Below are positions 11,282 to 19,935 of a DNA stretch of 64,000 bases, piece by piece. A program made the translations under genes and the position numbers. Source of the stretch: Hyphomonadaceae bacterium (GTDB lineage: Bacteria > Pseudomonadota > Alphaproteobacteria > Rhizobiales > Hyphomicrobiaceae); the NCBI GenBank assembly GCA_019747815.1, contig JAIEQJ010000005.1, positions 117,576 through 181,575 of the forward strand. The letters are read 5' to 3'. Position 1 is the stretch's first letter; every line of letters starts with the position of its first letter. The notes beneath the pieces are model-generated. The model ran no database searches and was not told the origin of the DNA. It saw only the letters and a program-made list of their open reading frames with translations.

Positions 11282-12295
11282 CTATTCGGCCGGGGCGACG
11301 CCGCCGCCCCTGACGTGGCCTTTCCCCGCCTCCTTCTCCAGCCACAGGCTGTGGTGCTGCTGGGCCCAATTGACGTCGACCTCGCCCTTGCCCATGGCCT
11401 CGAAGGCGCCCTGCATGCCGATGGTGCCGATGTAGATATGGGCCAGCATGACGGCTATGAACACCACGCCCACAATCGCGTGCACCATTTGCGCCAGCTG
11501 CATGCCCGCAACATCGGTGGTGTAGAAGGGCGTGGCGTAGAAGGGGAACATCAGCAGGTAGCCGGTCACGGCAGCCGCGCCGCCACCCAAAACCACGACC
11601 CAGTAGATCATTTTCTGACCCGCATTGAAGCGCCGGGCCGGCGGATGCGCGTTGCCGATGATGCCGCCACCTTCCTTCAGCCACCTGAAATCGACAGCGG
11701 ACGGGAAGTTCCATGCGATCCACATCAGGAACATCAGCACGACGCCCAATGTGAAGGGGAAGCTCAGGTAGTTGTGCATGTACTTGGCCCACTGCGACCA
11801 GTTCGCGAACGCGTCAGCTCCCATCAAGGGCAGCAGCAACTCCTTGCCGAAGGTGACGTTGAGACCCGAGAGGGCGAGAATGACGAAGCAGCTGGCTGTC
11901 ATCCAGTGGACGAAGCGTTCGAAGGCGTTGAAGCGCACAAGGGTGCGACCGGAACGCCCCCCCTCAATGCGCACCATGCCCCGGACCAGGTAGAAGACAA
12001 CGAGAAGTGCCAGCATGCCCAGAATGGCGATGGCGCCGATCCAACGCAGGGTCACTTGGTGGAATTGGCGCCAATCGCGCCCCGCCGGCTGCTCAATGAC
12101 TTCTGATCTGGCATCCGGCAAAGTGCCGCGGCCTTGAATTTTTTTCAGCTCCTTCAGAAGCTCCTGCTCTTTGACCGACTGCGCCTGCGGATTGACCGAA
12201 GTCGGCTGCTGCGCTTGCGCTGGCACTGCGAAGGCCACCACCAGCAACAACATCAAGGCGGCCAAGAAACGAACCGGTGCGCGCATCATTGCCAT
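11282..12295 (-). CDS. Formate dehydrogenase gamma subunit (cytochrome b membrane anchor)
   Basis: 337 residues from the ATG at 12295, five bases after AGGAG. A signal peptide (to about residue 25) and a periplasmic Gln/Lys-rich stretch come first. The FdnI/FdoI-like cytochrome b core follows with four membrane segments; candidate haem histidines lie in NAFERFVHWMT, KYMHNYLSF and MVHAIVGVV. The FDH-type gamma features are the HWMTASCFVILALSGL segment and a C-terminal AQMVHAIVGVVFIAVMLAHIYIGT. This subunit passes electrons from the iron-sulfur subunit to quinone. It ends the FDH gene run; 95 bp separate it from the beta subunit gene. The extra N-terminal domain is longer than in the E. coli subunits. 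Confidence 0.9.
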   Translation of the reverse strand: MAMMRAPVRFLAALMLLLVVAFAVPAQAQQPTSVNPQAQSVKEQELLKELKKIQGRGTLPDARSEVIEQPAGRDWRQFHQVTLRWIGAIAILGMLALLVVFYLVRGMVRIEGGRSGRTLVRFNAFERFVHWMTASCFVILALSGLNVTFGKELLLPLMGADAFANWSQWAKYMHNYLSFPFTLGVVLMFLMWIAWNFPSAVDFRWLKEGGGIIGNAHPPARRFNAGQKMIYWVVVLGGGAAAVTGYLLMFPFYATPFYTTDVAGMQLAQMVHAIVGVVFIAVMLAHIYIGTIGMQGAFEAMGKGEVDVNWAQQHHSLWLEKEAGKGHVRGGGVAPAE

Positions 12296-12390
12296 TCCAT
12301 CTCCTCCCGACCATTGTCTGCTGCCACCTGCCCGAAGGCGGGGGCGAAGGAGGCGACGGGGTAGCCCCCAACGCCTCGACCGTCCTGTCC

Positions 12391-13011
12391 TCAAGACGCA
12401 ATCGTCTCGCGATAGGCCGTCTGCCACCCCCAAGCGCCCGACGTATAGCCACGCCGAACGACACGCTCCTTGTAGATCTGAGCGATGATCTCACCGTCGC
12501 CGGCCAGCAGCGACTTGGTGGAGCACATCTCGGCGCACAGGGGCAGTTTGCCTTCGGCGAGCCGGTTCGAGCCGTAGCCGGTGAACTGGCCATTGTCGCG
12601 CTTGCCATACTCTGCAGGCGTGAGGTCGGGTTCAGGACCACCGGCGCAGTAGGTGCACTTGTCCATCTTGCCGCGTGAGCCGAAATTGCCGACACGCGGG
12701 TACTGCGGTGCGCCGAACGGACAGGCATAGAAGCAATAGCCGCAGCCGATGCACAGGTCTTTTGAGTGCAATACCACCCCGTCCGCCGTAGTGTAGAAGC
12801 AGTTCACCGGGCAGACGGCTGCGCATGGCGCATCCGTGCAGTGCATGCAGGCCATCGAGACGGACCGCTCGCCGGGCCTTCCGTCATTGATGGTGACGAC
12901 GCGCCGGCGATTGATGCCCCACGGCACGTCGTGCTCGTTCTTGCAGGCGGTGACGCAGGCGTTGCATTCGATGCAACGGTCGGCGTCGCAGAGAAACTTC
13001 ATTCGGGCCAT
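12391..13011 (-). CDS. Formate dehydrogenase beta subunit (four 4Fe-4S clusters)
   Basis: 206 residues from an ATG at 13011 with a strong AAGGAGG upstream. Four cysteine groups are visible: CIECNACVTAC near residue 13, CMHCTDAPCAAVCPVNC, CIGCGYCFYACPFG, and CTYC paired with LCAEMC. This is the ferredoxin-like electron-transfer subunit of FdnH/FDH3 type, which carries electrons from the catalytic subunit to the cytochrome b anchor. Unlike E. coli FdnH it has no C-terminal membrane helix, so it belongs to the shorter FDH3-type beta subunits. It starts 12 bp after the alpha subunit gene and is clearly co-transcribed with it. Confidence 0.92.
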   Translation of the reverse strand: MARMKFLCDADRCIECNACVTACKNEHDVPWGINRRRVVTINDGRPGERSVSMACMHCTDAPCAAVCPVNCFYTTADGVVLHSKDLCIGCGYCFYACPFGAPQYPRVGNFGSRGKMDKCTYCAGGPEPDLTPAEYGKRDNGQFTGYGSNRLAEGKLPLCAEMCSTKSLLAGDGEIIAQIYKERVVRRGYTSGAWGWQTAYRETIAS

Positions 13012-13023
13012 GGCTGTTCCTCC

Positions 13024-15999
13024 TTACGCCGCTCTGACCTGGCAGAGGGTGGCTTTGGGTTCTTGCATGCCGGTCACAGGATCGTAGCCGTAGGTGGTGA
13101 GGGTGTTGACGCTTTCACCCAGCACGACCGGATCCGCGCCTAGTGGATACTTGCCGCGCTGATCCACGCCCTGGAACCATCCGGCGAAATGGAATGGGGA
13201 CCATGTCACGCCCTTGCCGACGCGCTCCGTCACCAGGGCCCTCATCTTCGCCTTTGGCCTGGTGTCCGCCGGGCCGAACACCCACACCCATCCGCCGTCC
13301 TTGATGCCGCGCTCGGCCGCATCAGCAGGATTGATCTCGATGAACATGTCCTGCTGCAGCTCCGCGAGCCACCTGTTGGAACGCGTCTCCTCGCCACCAC
13401 CCTCGTACTCGACCAAGCGGCCCGAGGAGAGGATGAGCGGAAACTCCTTGGCGAGGCCTTTCTCCACCGCTGCCTTCTGCACATCGAAGCCCACATTGGG
13501 CACGCGGAACTGGCGTGCGTTGGGCAGCGTTGGATACTTCGCCACAAGGTCCGGTCGAGGCGAATAGATCGGCTCCCGGTGCACCGGGATTGCGTCGGGC
13601 AGTCCGAACGCGACGGCGCGCGCCTTGCCGTTGCCGTAGGGTGCGCAACCGTGGCCGATCACCACGCGCTGGATGCCGCCTGACAGATCGGTGGCCCACG
13701 AAATCGCATCGGGGTTGGCGCCACCGATGCGTTCGATGGTTGCTCGCTCTGCCTCGGACAGTTCACTGTCCCAACCGAGCTTCTTGAGCACCCCATAGGT
13801 GAATTCCGGATATCCGTCCTGGATATCGGAACCACGCGAATAGGAGCCTTCGGCGAGCAGGTTGTGGCGAACCTCCTGCTCCACCTCCCTGCCATCCACC
13901 ATGGCCTTGGTCTTGACGACACGCTCCACACCGAAGCGCGCGCGGAATGTCCCGCCACCCTCCCGTACCGGAACGTTCGTATTGTAAAGCGTGTGGGTTC
14001 CTGGATGTTTGAACTCGGGCGTGCCCCAGCACGGCCAGGGCAGGCCATAGGTTTCGCCCTTGCACGGTCCGTCCGCGGCCTTCAGCGTGACGACGTCGAA
14101 GTCCTTCTGGTTGGCCATGTGCAGCTTGAGGCGCTCCGGCGACTGGCCGCAGTAGCCCGTCGACCATCCACCGCGATTGATCTCGCGCAGGATATCCTCG
14201 GCCACCGGCAGATTGTTCTCGACCTTGATGTTCTTGAACATGCGATCGGCAAAGCCGAGCTTGGTGGCCAGCCGGTACATGATCTCAAGGTCGTTCTTGG
14301 CCTCGAAAATGGGAGCGATGATCTGCTCTCCCCATTGGATGGAACGGTTCGAGGCGGTGCGCGAGCCGGCCATCTCGTAGCTCGTGGCGCTGGGCAGCAG
14401 GTAGATTCCATCCTTGCGCTCGGACAGCACGGCCCAGGTCGTTGGAACGGGATCGACTACCACCAAAAGCTCGAGCTTCTCGATGCCCTTGGCCGCTTCC
14501 GGCATGCGCGTGACGGTATTGCCGCCATGACCCATGACGAACATGACCTTCACATTGTCCGGCTGGGAAACCTGATCCTTCGGCAGCAAGGTGGCATCGA
14601 ACCATCGGGTCGATGGAATGCCCGGTGTGTTCATCATCTTGACGGGTTTGCCGTCGGCGCCGGTGTAAGTCGCAAAGCGCGACTCCATCCAGGCGTAGTC
14701 AACTTCCCAGACCCGACACCAGTGCCGCCAAGCGCCCTCGGCAAGGCCGTAGTAGAGCGGCAACGTCACGATATCTAGACCCAGGTCGGTGGCCCCCTGC
14801 ACGTTGGTGTGGCCACGGAAAATGTTGGCTCCAGCACCGAAGTTTCCGACGTTGCCGGTCGCCAGCAGCAGGACGCAGCTCGCTCGCACGGTAGCGGTGC
14901 CCATCGAATGTTGGGTCTGACCCATCGCCCAAATCAAGCAGGACGGGCGCTCGGTGGCGAACATCTTGGCGACACGCTCAAGCTGGGCGCCTGGTACGCC
15001 GCTGACGCGCTCCACCTCCTCAGGCGTCCACTTCTCGACCTCCTTGCGGATGTCGTCCATGCCGTAGACACGCTGGGCTATGAATTGCTTGTCCTCCCAG
15101 CCATTCTTGAAGATGTGCCACAGCATGCCCCAGATGACGGGGATGTCGGTGCCGTTGCGCAGCCGCACATACTCTGTTGCATGCGCGGCGGTGCGGGTGA
15201 GCCGCGGATCGGCGACGATAAAGTTCGCCCGGTTGAGTTCCTTGCCTTCCAGGATGTGCTGCAGCGACACCGGGTGCGCCTCGGCGGGATTGCCGCCAAG
15301 GAAGAAGATCGTCTTGGTGTTGCGGATGTCGTTGTAGCTGTTCGTCATCGCGCCGTAGCCCCAGGTATTGGCTACGCCCGCAACCGTGGTCGAATGGCAA
15401 ATGCGCGCCTGGTGGTCTGAATTGTTGGTGCCCCAGAAGGCTGCGAATTTGCGGTTGAGGTAGGCTGCCTCGTTGGTGAATTTCGCCGAGCCGAGCCAAT
15501 AGACGGAATCAGGTCCGGCCTTTTCACGAACCTCCAGCAGCTTGTCGCCGATCTCGTTGATGGCGGTATCCCAGGAGATTCTCTGCCACTTCCCGCCAAC
15601 GAGCTTCAGCGGGTACTTCAGGCGGCGCTCGCCATGCGCGATCTCGCGCGTCGCCGCGCCCTTGGCGCAGTGCGAGCCGCGGCTGATGGGGCTGTCCCAG
15701 CCAGGCTCCTGACCAACCCACACGCCGTTCTCCACCTCAGCCAGCACCGTGCATCCAACCGAGCAGTGCGTGCAGATGTTCTGACGGATGATGCCCTTGG
15801 CAGGCGCGGGGCCGGTGCCCGCAGCCTCTGCCTTGCGCACGCCGCCGAGAGGCAGCGCGCCGAGCGCAGCCAGCCCGCCGGCGGCAAGGCCGGAGCGCCG
15901 CAGGAAGGTGCGGCGATCGATGCTGCCGCTAGTCTGACTTGCAAGCGCCGCAGCAAGCGCGCCGCGACGTACTTGACGTTCGCTCTTCTTGATAAGCAC
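13024..15999 (-). CDS. Formate dehydrogenase catalytic alpha subunit (Tat-exported, cysteine type)
   Basis: 991 residues from a GTG at 15999 preceded by GGGGAGG. It oxidises formate to CO2 on a bis-pterin Mo or W centre. A twin-arginine signal (Arg29-Arg30, RRTFLRRSGLAAGG) shows export to the periplasm. Cys76, Cys79, Cys83 and Cys111 bind the proximal 4Fe-4S cluster. Cys201-His202 (RICHSTTVAG) stand where FdnG has selenocysteine-His, so no in-frame UGA is needed. GYGAMTNSYND, WAMGQTQHSMG and the C-terminal NPADAAERGI dinucleotide-binding domain complete the fold. The metal cannot be read from the protein alone. It is preceded by the Tat-target small gene (13 bp) and followed by the beta subunit gene (12 bp). 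Confidence 0.95.
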   Translation of the reverse strand: MLIKKSERQVRRGALAAALASQTSGSIDRRTFLRRSGLAAGGLAALGALPLGGVRKAEAAGTGPAPAKGIIRQNICTHCSVGCTVLAEVENGVWVGQEPGWDSPISRGSHCAKGAATREIAHGERRLKYPLKLVGGKWQRISWDTAINEIGDKLLEVREKAGPDSVYWLGSAKFTNEAAYLNRKFAAFWGTNNSDHQARICHSTTVAGVANTWGYGAMTNSYNDIRNTKTIFFLGGNPAEAHPVSLQHILEGKELNRANFIVADPRLTRTAAHATEYVRLRNGTDIPVIWGMLWHIFKNGWEDKQFIAQRVYGMDDIRKEVEKWTPEEVERVSGVPGAQLERVAKMFATERPSCLIWAMGQTQHSMGTATVRASCVLLLATGNVGNFGAGANIFRGHTNVQGATDLGLDIVTLPLYYGLAEGAWRHWCRVWEVDYAWMESRFATYTGADGKPVKMMNTPGIPSTRWFDATLLPKDQVSQPDNVKVMFVMGHGGNTVTRMPEAAKGIEKLELLVVVDPVPTTWAVLSERKDGIYLLPSATSYEMAGSRTASNRSIQWGEQIIAPIFEAKNDLEIMYRLATKLGFADRMFKNIKVENNLPVAEDILREINRGGWSTGYCGQSPERLKLHMANQKDFDVVTLKAADGPCKGETYGLPWPCWGTPEFKHPGTHTLYNTNVPVREGGGTFRARFGVERVVKTKAMVDGREVEQEVRHNLLAEGSYSRGSDIQDGYPEFTYGVLKKLGWDSELSEAERATIERIGGANPDAISWATDLSGGIQRVVIGHGCAPYGNGKARAVAFGLPDAIPVHREPIYSPRPDLVAKYPTLPNARQFRVPNVGFDVQKAAVEKGLAKEFPLILSSGRLVEYEGGGEETRSNRWLAELQQDMFIEINPADAAERGIKDGGWVWVFGPADTRPKAKMRALVTERVGKGVTWSPFHFAGWFQGVDQRGKYPLGADPVVLGESVNTLTTYGYDPVTGMQEPKATLCQVRAA

Positions 16000-16012
16000 G
16001 ATCTTGCCTCCC

Positions 16013-16222
16013 CTAGCGCTTGGTTGGGTATTTGTTGACCCGATAGAAAGCCTTCACGTGTTCGGTTTCCCGGTAGCGCGCCTTCGTTCTTTCGGTGTTG
16101 GTTTCACTGTCTGCCAGCGCGCTCGTCGACAGTGAGCCAGCGGCGGCCGCGACGCCCGCCCCGGTGCCCAACACGCGCAGGAAGTCACGGCGGCCCACCT
16201 TCGCCTTGTCTACTGTCTTCAT
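16013..16222 (-). CDS. Formate dehydrogenase-region Tat-target small protein
   Basis: 69 residues from an ATG at 16222 with AGGAGG five bases upstream. The sequence is almost entirely a twin-arginine signal: GRRDFLRVLGTGAGVAAAAG, an LADSE cleavage region, then about 32 charged residues ending HVKAFYRVNKYPTKR. This matches the short protein known from FDH loci as the formate dehydrogenase region TAT target. The mature part is tiny and has no cofactor ligands; its job is not established, but it may ride with or recruit the alpha subunit. It is 31 bp after the HTH-TorD gene and 13 bp before the alpha subunit gene. Confidence 0.88.
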   Translation of the reverse strand: MKTVDKAKVGRRDFLRVLGTGAGVAAAAGSLSTSALADSETNTERTKARYRETEHVKAFYRVNKYPTKR

Positions 16223-16253
16223 GCTTGCCTCCTCTTCATGCGCATCGCGCGGC

Positions 16254-17027
16254 CTAGGCCGGCAGTGCGAAGGCCTCAGTTTCCACTTCCATGAACGTCT
16301 GGCCGAGCGCACCAACGCGGGCATAGAAGTCCGCTGTTTGAGAACGCTCCAGATCGCCGAAGAAGCGCCCCATCCACGGGGCCATATGTTTCTGGAAGAT
16401 CTCGCGGTCGGCTCCGGCCGGCGCCTCGATAGTGCGGCCGGCCAGCCCTGCCATGACTTCGCAGAGGATCGCCGCGTGATCTTCGGGTTCGGATTGTCCC
16501 TCGGTCCGCTCGATACCCAGACGCTTGAGGTCGCTTCGCAATCGCGCCAGCGGGCGCTCGAAAAGAAACCCGGTCAGGTAGTACGATCCGTAGGGCAGCA
16601 GCTCGCCACGGCCGAGGCCGATGAAGAGATCAAAATACTCCCGCCCAGCGCGCTCGACGTTGGACCGAGCGGCGGCCTCGCCAAGTGCTGCATGCGCAAG
16701 GCCCAATGGACTGGGATCGCCGCGCAGGCGGGCCATGCGGGCCATAAGCTGGGCGTCGGGGCTGCGCGACAGGAGCGTTGAGAGCAGCGCATATTCCTGC
16801 GCGCGAGCGAGATCGACCTCGTCAAGGTCCGGTGCGGAGCCATGGGTGAAAAGATCGGGGCGCAACACTGCGCGTGCCACACCCGTGGCCGATTCTACCG
16901 AGAGCACACGCTCGGCCGGTACCCGGTCCCAATTGGAAACAGAGGGCTGGGAGATGCCAATGCGGCGCGCAAGCTCACTGACGCCGCCAACGGCGCGGAT
17001 CGCTTCCTCTAACCCATGATCCCGCAT
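16254..17027 (-). CDS. HTH-TorD fusion: putative regulator/chaperone of formate dehydrogenase
   Basis: 257 residues. Residues 1-60 form a YdaS/Cro-like helix-turn-helix (LEEAIRAVGGVSELARRIGISQPSVSNW, then VPAERVLSVESATG). Residues about 70-250 are a TorD/DmsD-type molybdoenzyme chaperone domain (RAQEYALLSTLLSR, then YFDLFIGLGRGELLPYGSYYLTG and a conserved HMAPWMGRFFGDLE near residue 215). TorD-like chaperones bind Tat signals and aid cofactor loading. The fused DNA-binding part suggests the chaperone could also sense free apoenzyme or signal peptide and control transcription; that is inference. It leads the FDH gene run, and an inverted-repeat site lies just upstream. Confidence 0.85.
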   Translation of the reverse strand: MRDHGLEEAIRAVGGVSELARRIGISQPSVSNWDRVPAERVLSVESATGVARAVLRPDLFTHGSAPDLDEVDLARAQEYALLSTLLSRSPDAQLMARMARLRGDPSPLGLAHAALGEAAARSNVERAGREYFDLFIGLGRGELLPYGSYYLTGFLFERPLARLRSDLKRLGIERTEGQSEPEDHAAILCEVMAGLAGRTIEAPAGADREIFQKHMAPWMGRFFGDLERSQTADFYARVGALGQTFMEVETEAFALPA

Positions 17028-17048
17028 GTGCCTAATTTTCGGGCGTGA

Positions 17049-17098
17049 CGTTGCATCTTCGAGTTAGAATGCTTCGAAAGCGTAATGCTAATGCAACG
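17049..17098. promoter_or_regulatory. Candidate operator upstream of the HTH-TorD/FDH operon
   Basis: A perfect 8-bp inverted repeat, CGTTGCAT (17049-17056) and ATGCAACG (17091-17098), is separated by 34 bp. Inside it lies a smaller inverted repeat, GCTTCGAAAGC (17071-17081). The arrangement sits 22 bp or more upstream of the HTH-TorD start codon, in the 139-bp gap before DUF3306. I propose it as the binding site of the HTH domain; no consensus promoter hexamers are obvious. Confidence 0.4.
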
Positions 17099-17166
17099 CT
17101 ACCGTCAATAGCCGGGAGCTATCGAGATGGACGACACAAAATAGATCAAGACTATGGAGAGTAGAT

Positions 17167-17886
17167 CTATCGAGGCAAAGCACCGCCGTGCGTACGACGA
17201 TTGGGTGCGGGTTCGATTTTTGCTGCCGCATCGGCATGTTGCGATGCAATAGAAGCTGTCTTGTTGGGATCTTCTACTAGATTTCTGGTCTGGTCCCCGG
17301 GGGCATTTTCTTCTGGTATGCCAAGTATTTGCGGCGATGCGTGCTCTTCGGGGGGCGGGCATGCGGCGCTCGACGCCGAAAGGTCCCCTAGCGCTGGCGA
17401 ACCGGTGGCACCTGCGCTCGGCTCGCTTATCTCGCCCAGTTTGCCCATCGCCTCGGCGACGAGCCTCCCAACATCGTCGGTGGCTTCGAGCGGTCCGAAG
17501 CCGGGTATGGCGGTAGGGTCGGTGAAGTCCCACTGGTTCTCGGCGATGCCGATAAAATCGCGAATGGCGGGATCGGTCGCCCATACCCGCCGCAGCGCCG
17601 CCTTGGTTAACTCGGCGGGTACGCCAGATTGCAGGAAAGCCCGAATATCGCTGTCGGCCGTGATCGTCTCAATCGGCGGCAAACTCGCCGGATCGAAGGC
17701 AGCCTTCTCTGGCTTGCCCGGCACGGGCCCCTGAGCTATGGGCGCGCCTTGCTCGGGCGGAGGTGCTCCGGCATCCGCGAGCTGTGGTGCTTGCGGCTGA
17801 GCGGCATCCGAGGTTTGCTTCTTTTCTCCGCCTGCTTCTCGCTTGAGCCGCGACCACCGCGTGACGAACTTTTCTGGATCGCTCAT
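17167..17886 (-). CDS. DUF3306 protein of formate dehydrogenase loci
   Basis: 239 residues. The N-terminal FVTRWSRLKREA (residues 7-18) and the central block ADSDIRAFLQSGVPAELTKAALRRVWATDPAIRDFIG with NQWDFTDP (about 77-125) are the recognised DUF3306 features. The linkers around it are rich in Ala, Pro, Gln and Glu and look disordered. No membrane segment or signal peptide is visible, so it is cytoplasmic. The start overlaps the DUF3305 stop by four bases (ATGA), so translation is coupled. Function unknown; the family is found beside FDH genes, which suggests a role in enzyme maturation. Confidence 0.85.
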   Translation of the reverse strand: MSDPEKFVTRWSRLKREAGGEKKQTSDAAQPQAPQLADAGAPPPEQGAPIAQGPVPGKPEKAAFDPASLPPIETITADSDIRAFLQSGVPAELTKAALRRVWATDPAIRDFIGIAENQWDFTDPTAIPGFGPLEATDDVGRLVAEAMGKLGEISEPSAGATGSPALGDLSASSAACPPPEEHASPQILGIPEENAPGDQTRNLVEDPNKTASIASQHADAAAKIEPAPNRRTHGGALPR

Positions 17887-18389
17887 GGCTCGCCTCCGCG
17901 TCCGCCCTTGGCGCGCCCGTCTCGCCCAGCATCGTCGCGTTGGCGTTTGAAGAACGGCCTCTCAACATAGTGATCGGCGACAACCTCCTCCACCATCTTG
18001 GCAATGACATCGGGCATCGGCACGGTTTCCACCAAATCGGTGCCGGCTTCGGTGAAGGCCTCGCCCTCAGCGGGATCCGCCGTCACAGCCTGGACGATAT
18101 AGGGCGGCTCGGTTCCTGTGGGCCGCAGCACGACCCACAAGGCGGGTGTACCCGAGCCTAGATTGTTGCGATAGTTCTCTGCCTCGGTGCGATAGAGCTC
18201 GATGGTGCCGGTCCCGGCGTAGAAGGTGGCCACATCACCGATCGGCCCAAGCGGCGTCCATGGTGCCGCGGAAGGCACGCCCACCAGCACCGATACCGGC
18301 CGCCAGATAAAATCGAGCCATGGGCTGGTTGCCTTGTGCCGTTCGACAACCACGCCGACTGGGATGCTGACCAGGGCCGTCGCGTTCAA
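17883..18389 (-). CDS. DUF3305 protein of formate dehydrogenase loci
   Basis: 168 residues. The core PVGVVVERHKATSPWLDFIWRPVSVL (about 11-36), FYAGTGTIELYRTEAENYRNNL and LWVVLRPT recall DUF3305. The C-terminus is charged (HYVERPFFKRQRDD). It is cytoplasmic by appearance, with no cysteine motif. It overlaps both neighbours by four bases (DUF6352 upstream, DUF3306 downstream), so the five accessory genes form one coupled unit. DUF3305 and DUF3306 usually occur together beside FDH. The biochemical role is not known to me. Confidence 0.85.
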   Translation of the reverse strand: MNATALVSIPVGVVVERHKATSPWLDFIWRPVSVLVGVPSAAPWTPLGPIGDVATFYAGTGTIELYRTEAENYRNNLGSGTPALWVVLRPTGTEPPYIVQAVTADPAEGEAFTEAGTDLVETVPMPDVIAKMVEEVVADHYVERPFFKRQRDDAGRDGRAKGGRGGEP

Positions 18390-19399
18390 GTTACCGCCTC
18401 CAGGTGGCGCACCGGCAGGCCCGTCACGAGATTTTGCGGCTTCAGGCGCAGAACCTTGTCGGCTGTCATTGCGGCCATCAGATAGACCGGCTCGCCTCTG
18501 ACCTTCTCCATCATATCGGCAGGATCGGCGAAGGTCAGCCGGTAGAGCCCGACCACGCGCGCCCGTGTCGCGTCGTCGATCTCATCGCCCTTCCACAAGG
18601 CATCGCCGATGCGCGTCGCGTCGGCATCAAGGCCGACGTACCAGGCGAGCGCAACATCCTGCAACTCGACCAGCGACTCAACCTCAACCTTGACCGCAAG
18701 CAGATGGGCAACCCAGCGCTCAACCACCTCGCCGAGCGCTGCCAGCCCGCGCCGGCCGGCGGTGAGATCGAGCGCCATGTCGAACAGGTCGCTGCGCTGC
18801 CAATAGGCAGCGGCATTGTCGTCGTTGAGGACGTCGATTTCAGCCGCTGCCGGCAAGCCGAGCATCGACACCAGCGGCGACAGCGGCTTGTTGCCTAGAC
18901 CAGATACGATTTCCTCATCGGCCGCGACCAGCGAGCCTTCGTGCAGCGTCAGCTTCTGCGGCCGGAAGAACAGCTCGGCAGCGCGTAGCACGAATGCATC
19001 ACCGCACCCATCCAGCGCGTTGCGCAGGATCACATGCACGATCTGGTTCAGGAAGATGTGCGGAAATTTGAGATTGCGGCGGACAATATCGAGATAGGCC
19101 GCCTCCAGCGTGCGGTGGCGCACGAGATGATCGCGAAACGCGACCATCACCTGCCAGTTCTCGCGCGCATCGGCATCGGCAATCGCTGCAATTTGCGCGG
19201 CGCCGACCGCTTGCCGCGGATTGACCAGCAGCGCGCTATGCAGCGTACGCTCGGTTTCGCACGCTTCCGCCGGCGGTGTGATCTCGGGCCGTGCCAGATA
19301 GGCCTTCAGGAACTCGTCCGCCACCAGCAAGCCGCCACCCTCGTCCCGATCGAGCAGGTGATGGCCGCACGACAGCCAGAAGTCGCGCATGTCACTCAA
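18386..19399 (-). CDS. DUF6352-type protein in the formate dehydrogenase accessory operon
   Basis: 337 residues starting MSDMRDFWLSCGHHLLDRD, which I recall as the DUF6352 signature. The FWLSCGHHLLDRDEGGGLLVADEFLKAYL start is followed by an all-helical region with ARENWQVMVAFRDHLVRHRTLEAAYLDIVR, LNQIVHVILRNAL and RAAELFFRPQ, and a C-terminal domain with LLAVKVEVESLVELQ and a DDATRARVVGLYRLTFAD segment. The His-His pair and LVxAE-like patches might bind a ligand, but nothing catalytic is certain. Start and stop overlap the neighbouring genes by four bases. The domain number is from memory. Confidence 0.75.
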   Translation of the reverse strand: MSDMRDFWLSCGHHLLDRDEGGGLLVADEFLKAYLARPEITPPAEACETERTLHSALLVNPRQAVGAAQIAAIADADARENWQVMVAFRDHLVRHRTLEAAYLDIVRRNLKFPHIFLNQIVHVILRNALDGCGDAFVLRAAELFFRPQKLTLHEGSLVAADEEIVSGLGNKPLSPLVSMLGLPAAAEIDVLNDDNAAAYWQRSDLFDMALDLTAGRRGLAALGEVVERWVAHLLAVKVEVESLVELQDVALAWYVGLDADATRIGDALWKGDEIDDATRARVVGLYRLTFADPADMMEKVRGEPVYLMAAMTADKVLRLKPQNLVTGLPVRHLEAVT

Positions 19400-19935
19400 C
19401 TGCGCTCTCCCTTGCCCAGCGCCTGCAAGTCGACATGCTCCTCCGGCGCATCTTCCTCACCCGCGACCTCAAGAAAGGCATACGCCCGCAGCGGTTTTGG
19501 ACCGACGCTCGGCGTCAGCGTGCGAAACGCCTCGCGGATCGCACCATCTTCGTACTTTCGCGATAGCGCCGCCAGCATGCCCTTGGGGTGCTCACTGAGC
19601 GAGGCGGCGAACGCGATCTCTTCTTCCGCGGCGGGGCGAGCGGTTGCAAGATCGGGCGCACCGAAGTGCTCGACCAGCCGTTGCGCCAGTTGCTCTACGG
19701 CTGCAGCGCGATCCTCCTCGCTCGCATCGACGATCTGCACCAGGGTCGACCAGCCAAGCGAATCGATGCCGAGGAAGCCCGACCGAAAGGCGGCGCGTGC
19801 CTTACCTTCCAGGGTCGTCGGGTCTCTATGCGCAAAGGCAAACGCGCCCGGCACGGCCCACTCGCCCGGCTCTGCGGCCCTGTCGAAGATGAATGTGTCG
19901 GAGGGGTCGAGCCGGATCGTACGCAGGAGCTTCAT
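19396..19935 (-). CDS. DUF6505-type protein in the formate dehydrogenase accessory operon
   Basis: 179 residues from the ATG at 19935, which has GGGAGGG upstream and overlaps the stop of the ligase-like gene by four bases. The sequence starts MKLLRTIRLDPSDTFIFDRAAEPGEWAVPG, with an acidic middle (VQIVDASEEDRAAAVEQLAQRLVEHFGAPDL) and PLRAYAFLEVAGEE near the end. I recall this as DUF6505. No cofactor-binding motif is visible and it appears cytoplasmic. Its only strong clue is its fixed place in the FDH accessory operon, with coupled translation. Confidence 0.72.
   Translation of the reverse strand: MKLLRTIRLDPSDTFIFDRAAEPGEWAVPGAFAFAHRDPTTLEGKARAAFRSGFLGIDSLGWSTLVQIVDASEEDRAAAVEQLAQRLVEHFGAPDLATARPAAEEEIAFAASLSEHPKGMLAALSRKYEDGAIREAFRTLTPSVGPKPLRAYAFLEVAGEEDAPEEHVDLQALGKGERS

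Noticed and set aside
11189..12106. A 305-codon + frame opposite the FDH gamma subunit
   Set aside because: Composition is His/Gln/Ala-rich without domains; the - strand encodes a clear cytochrome b subunit.
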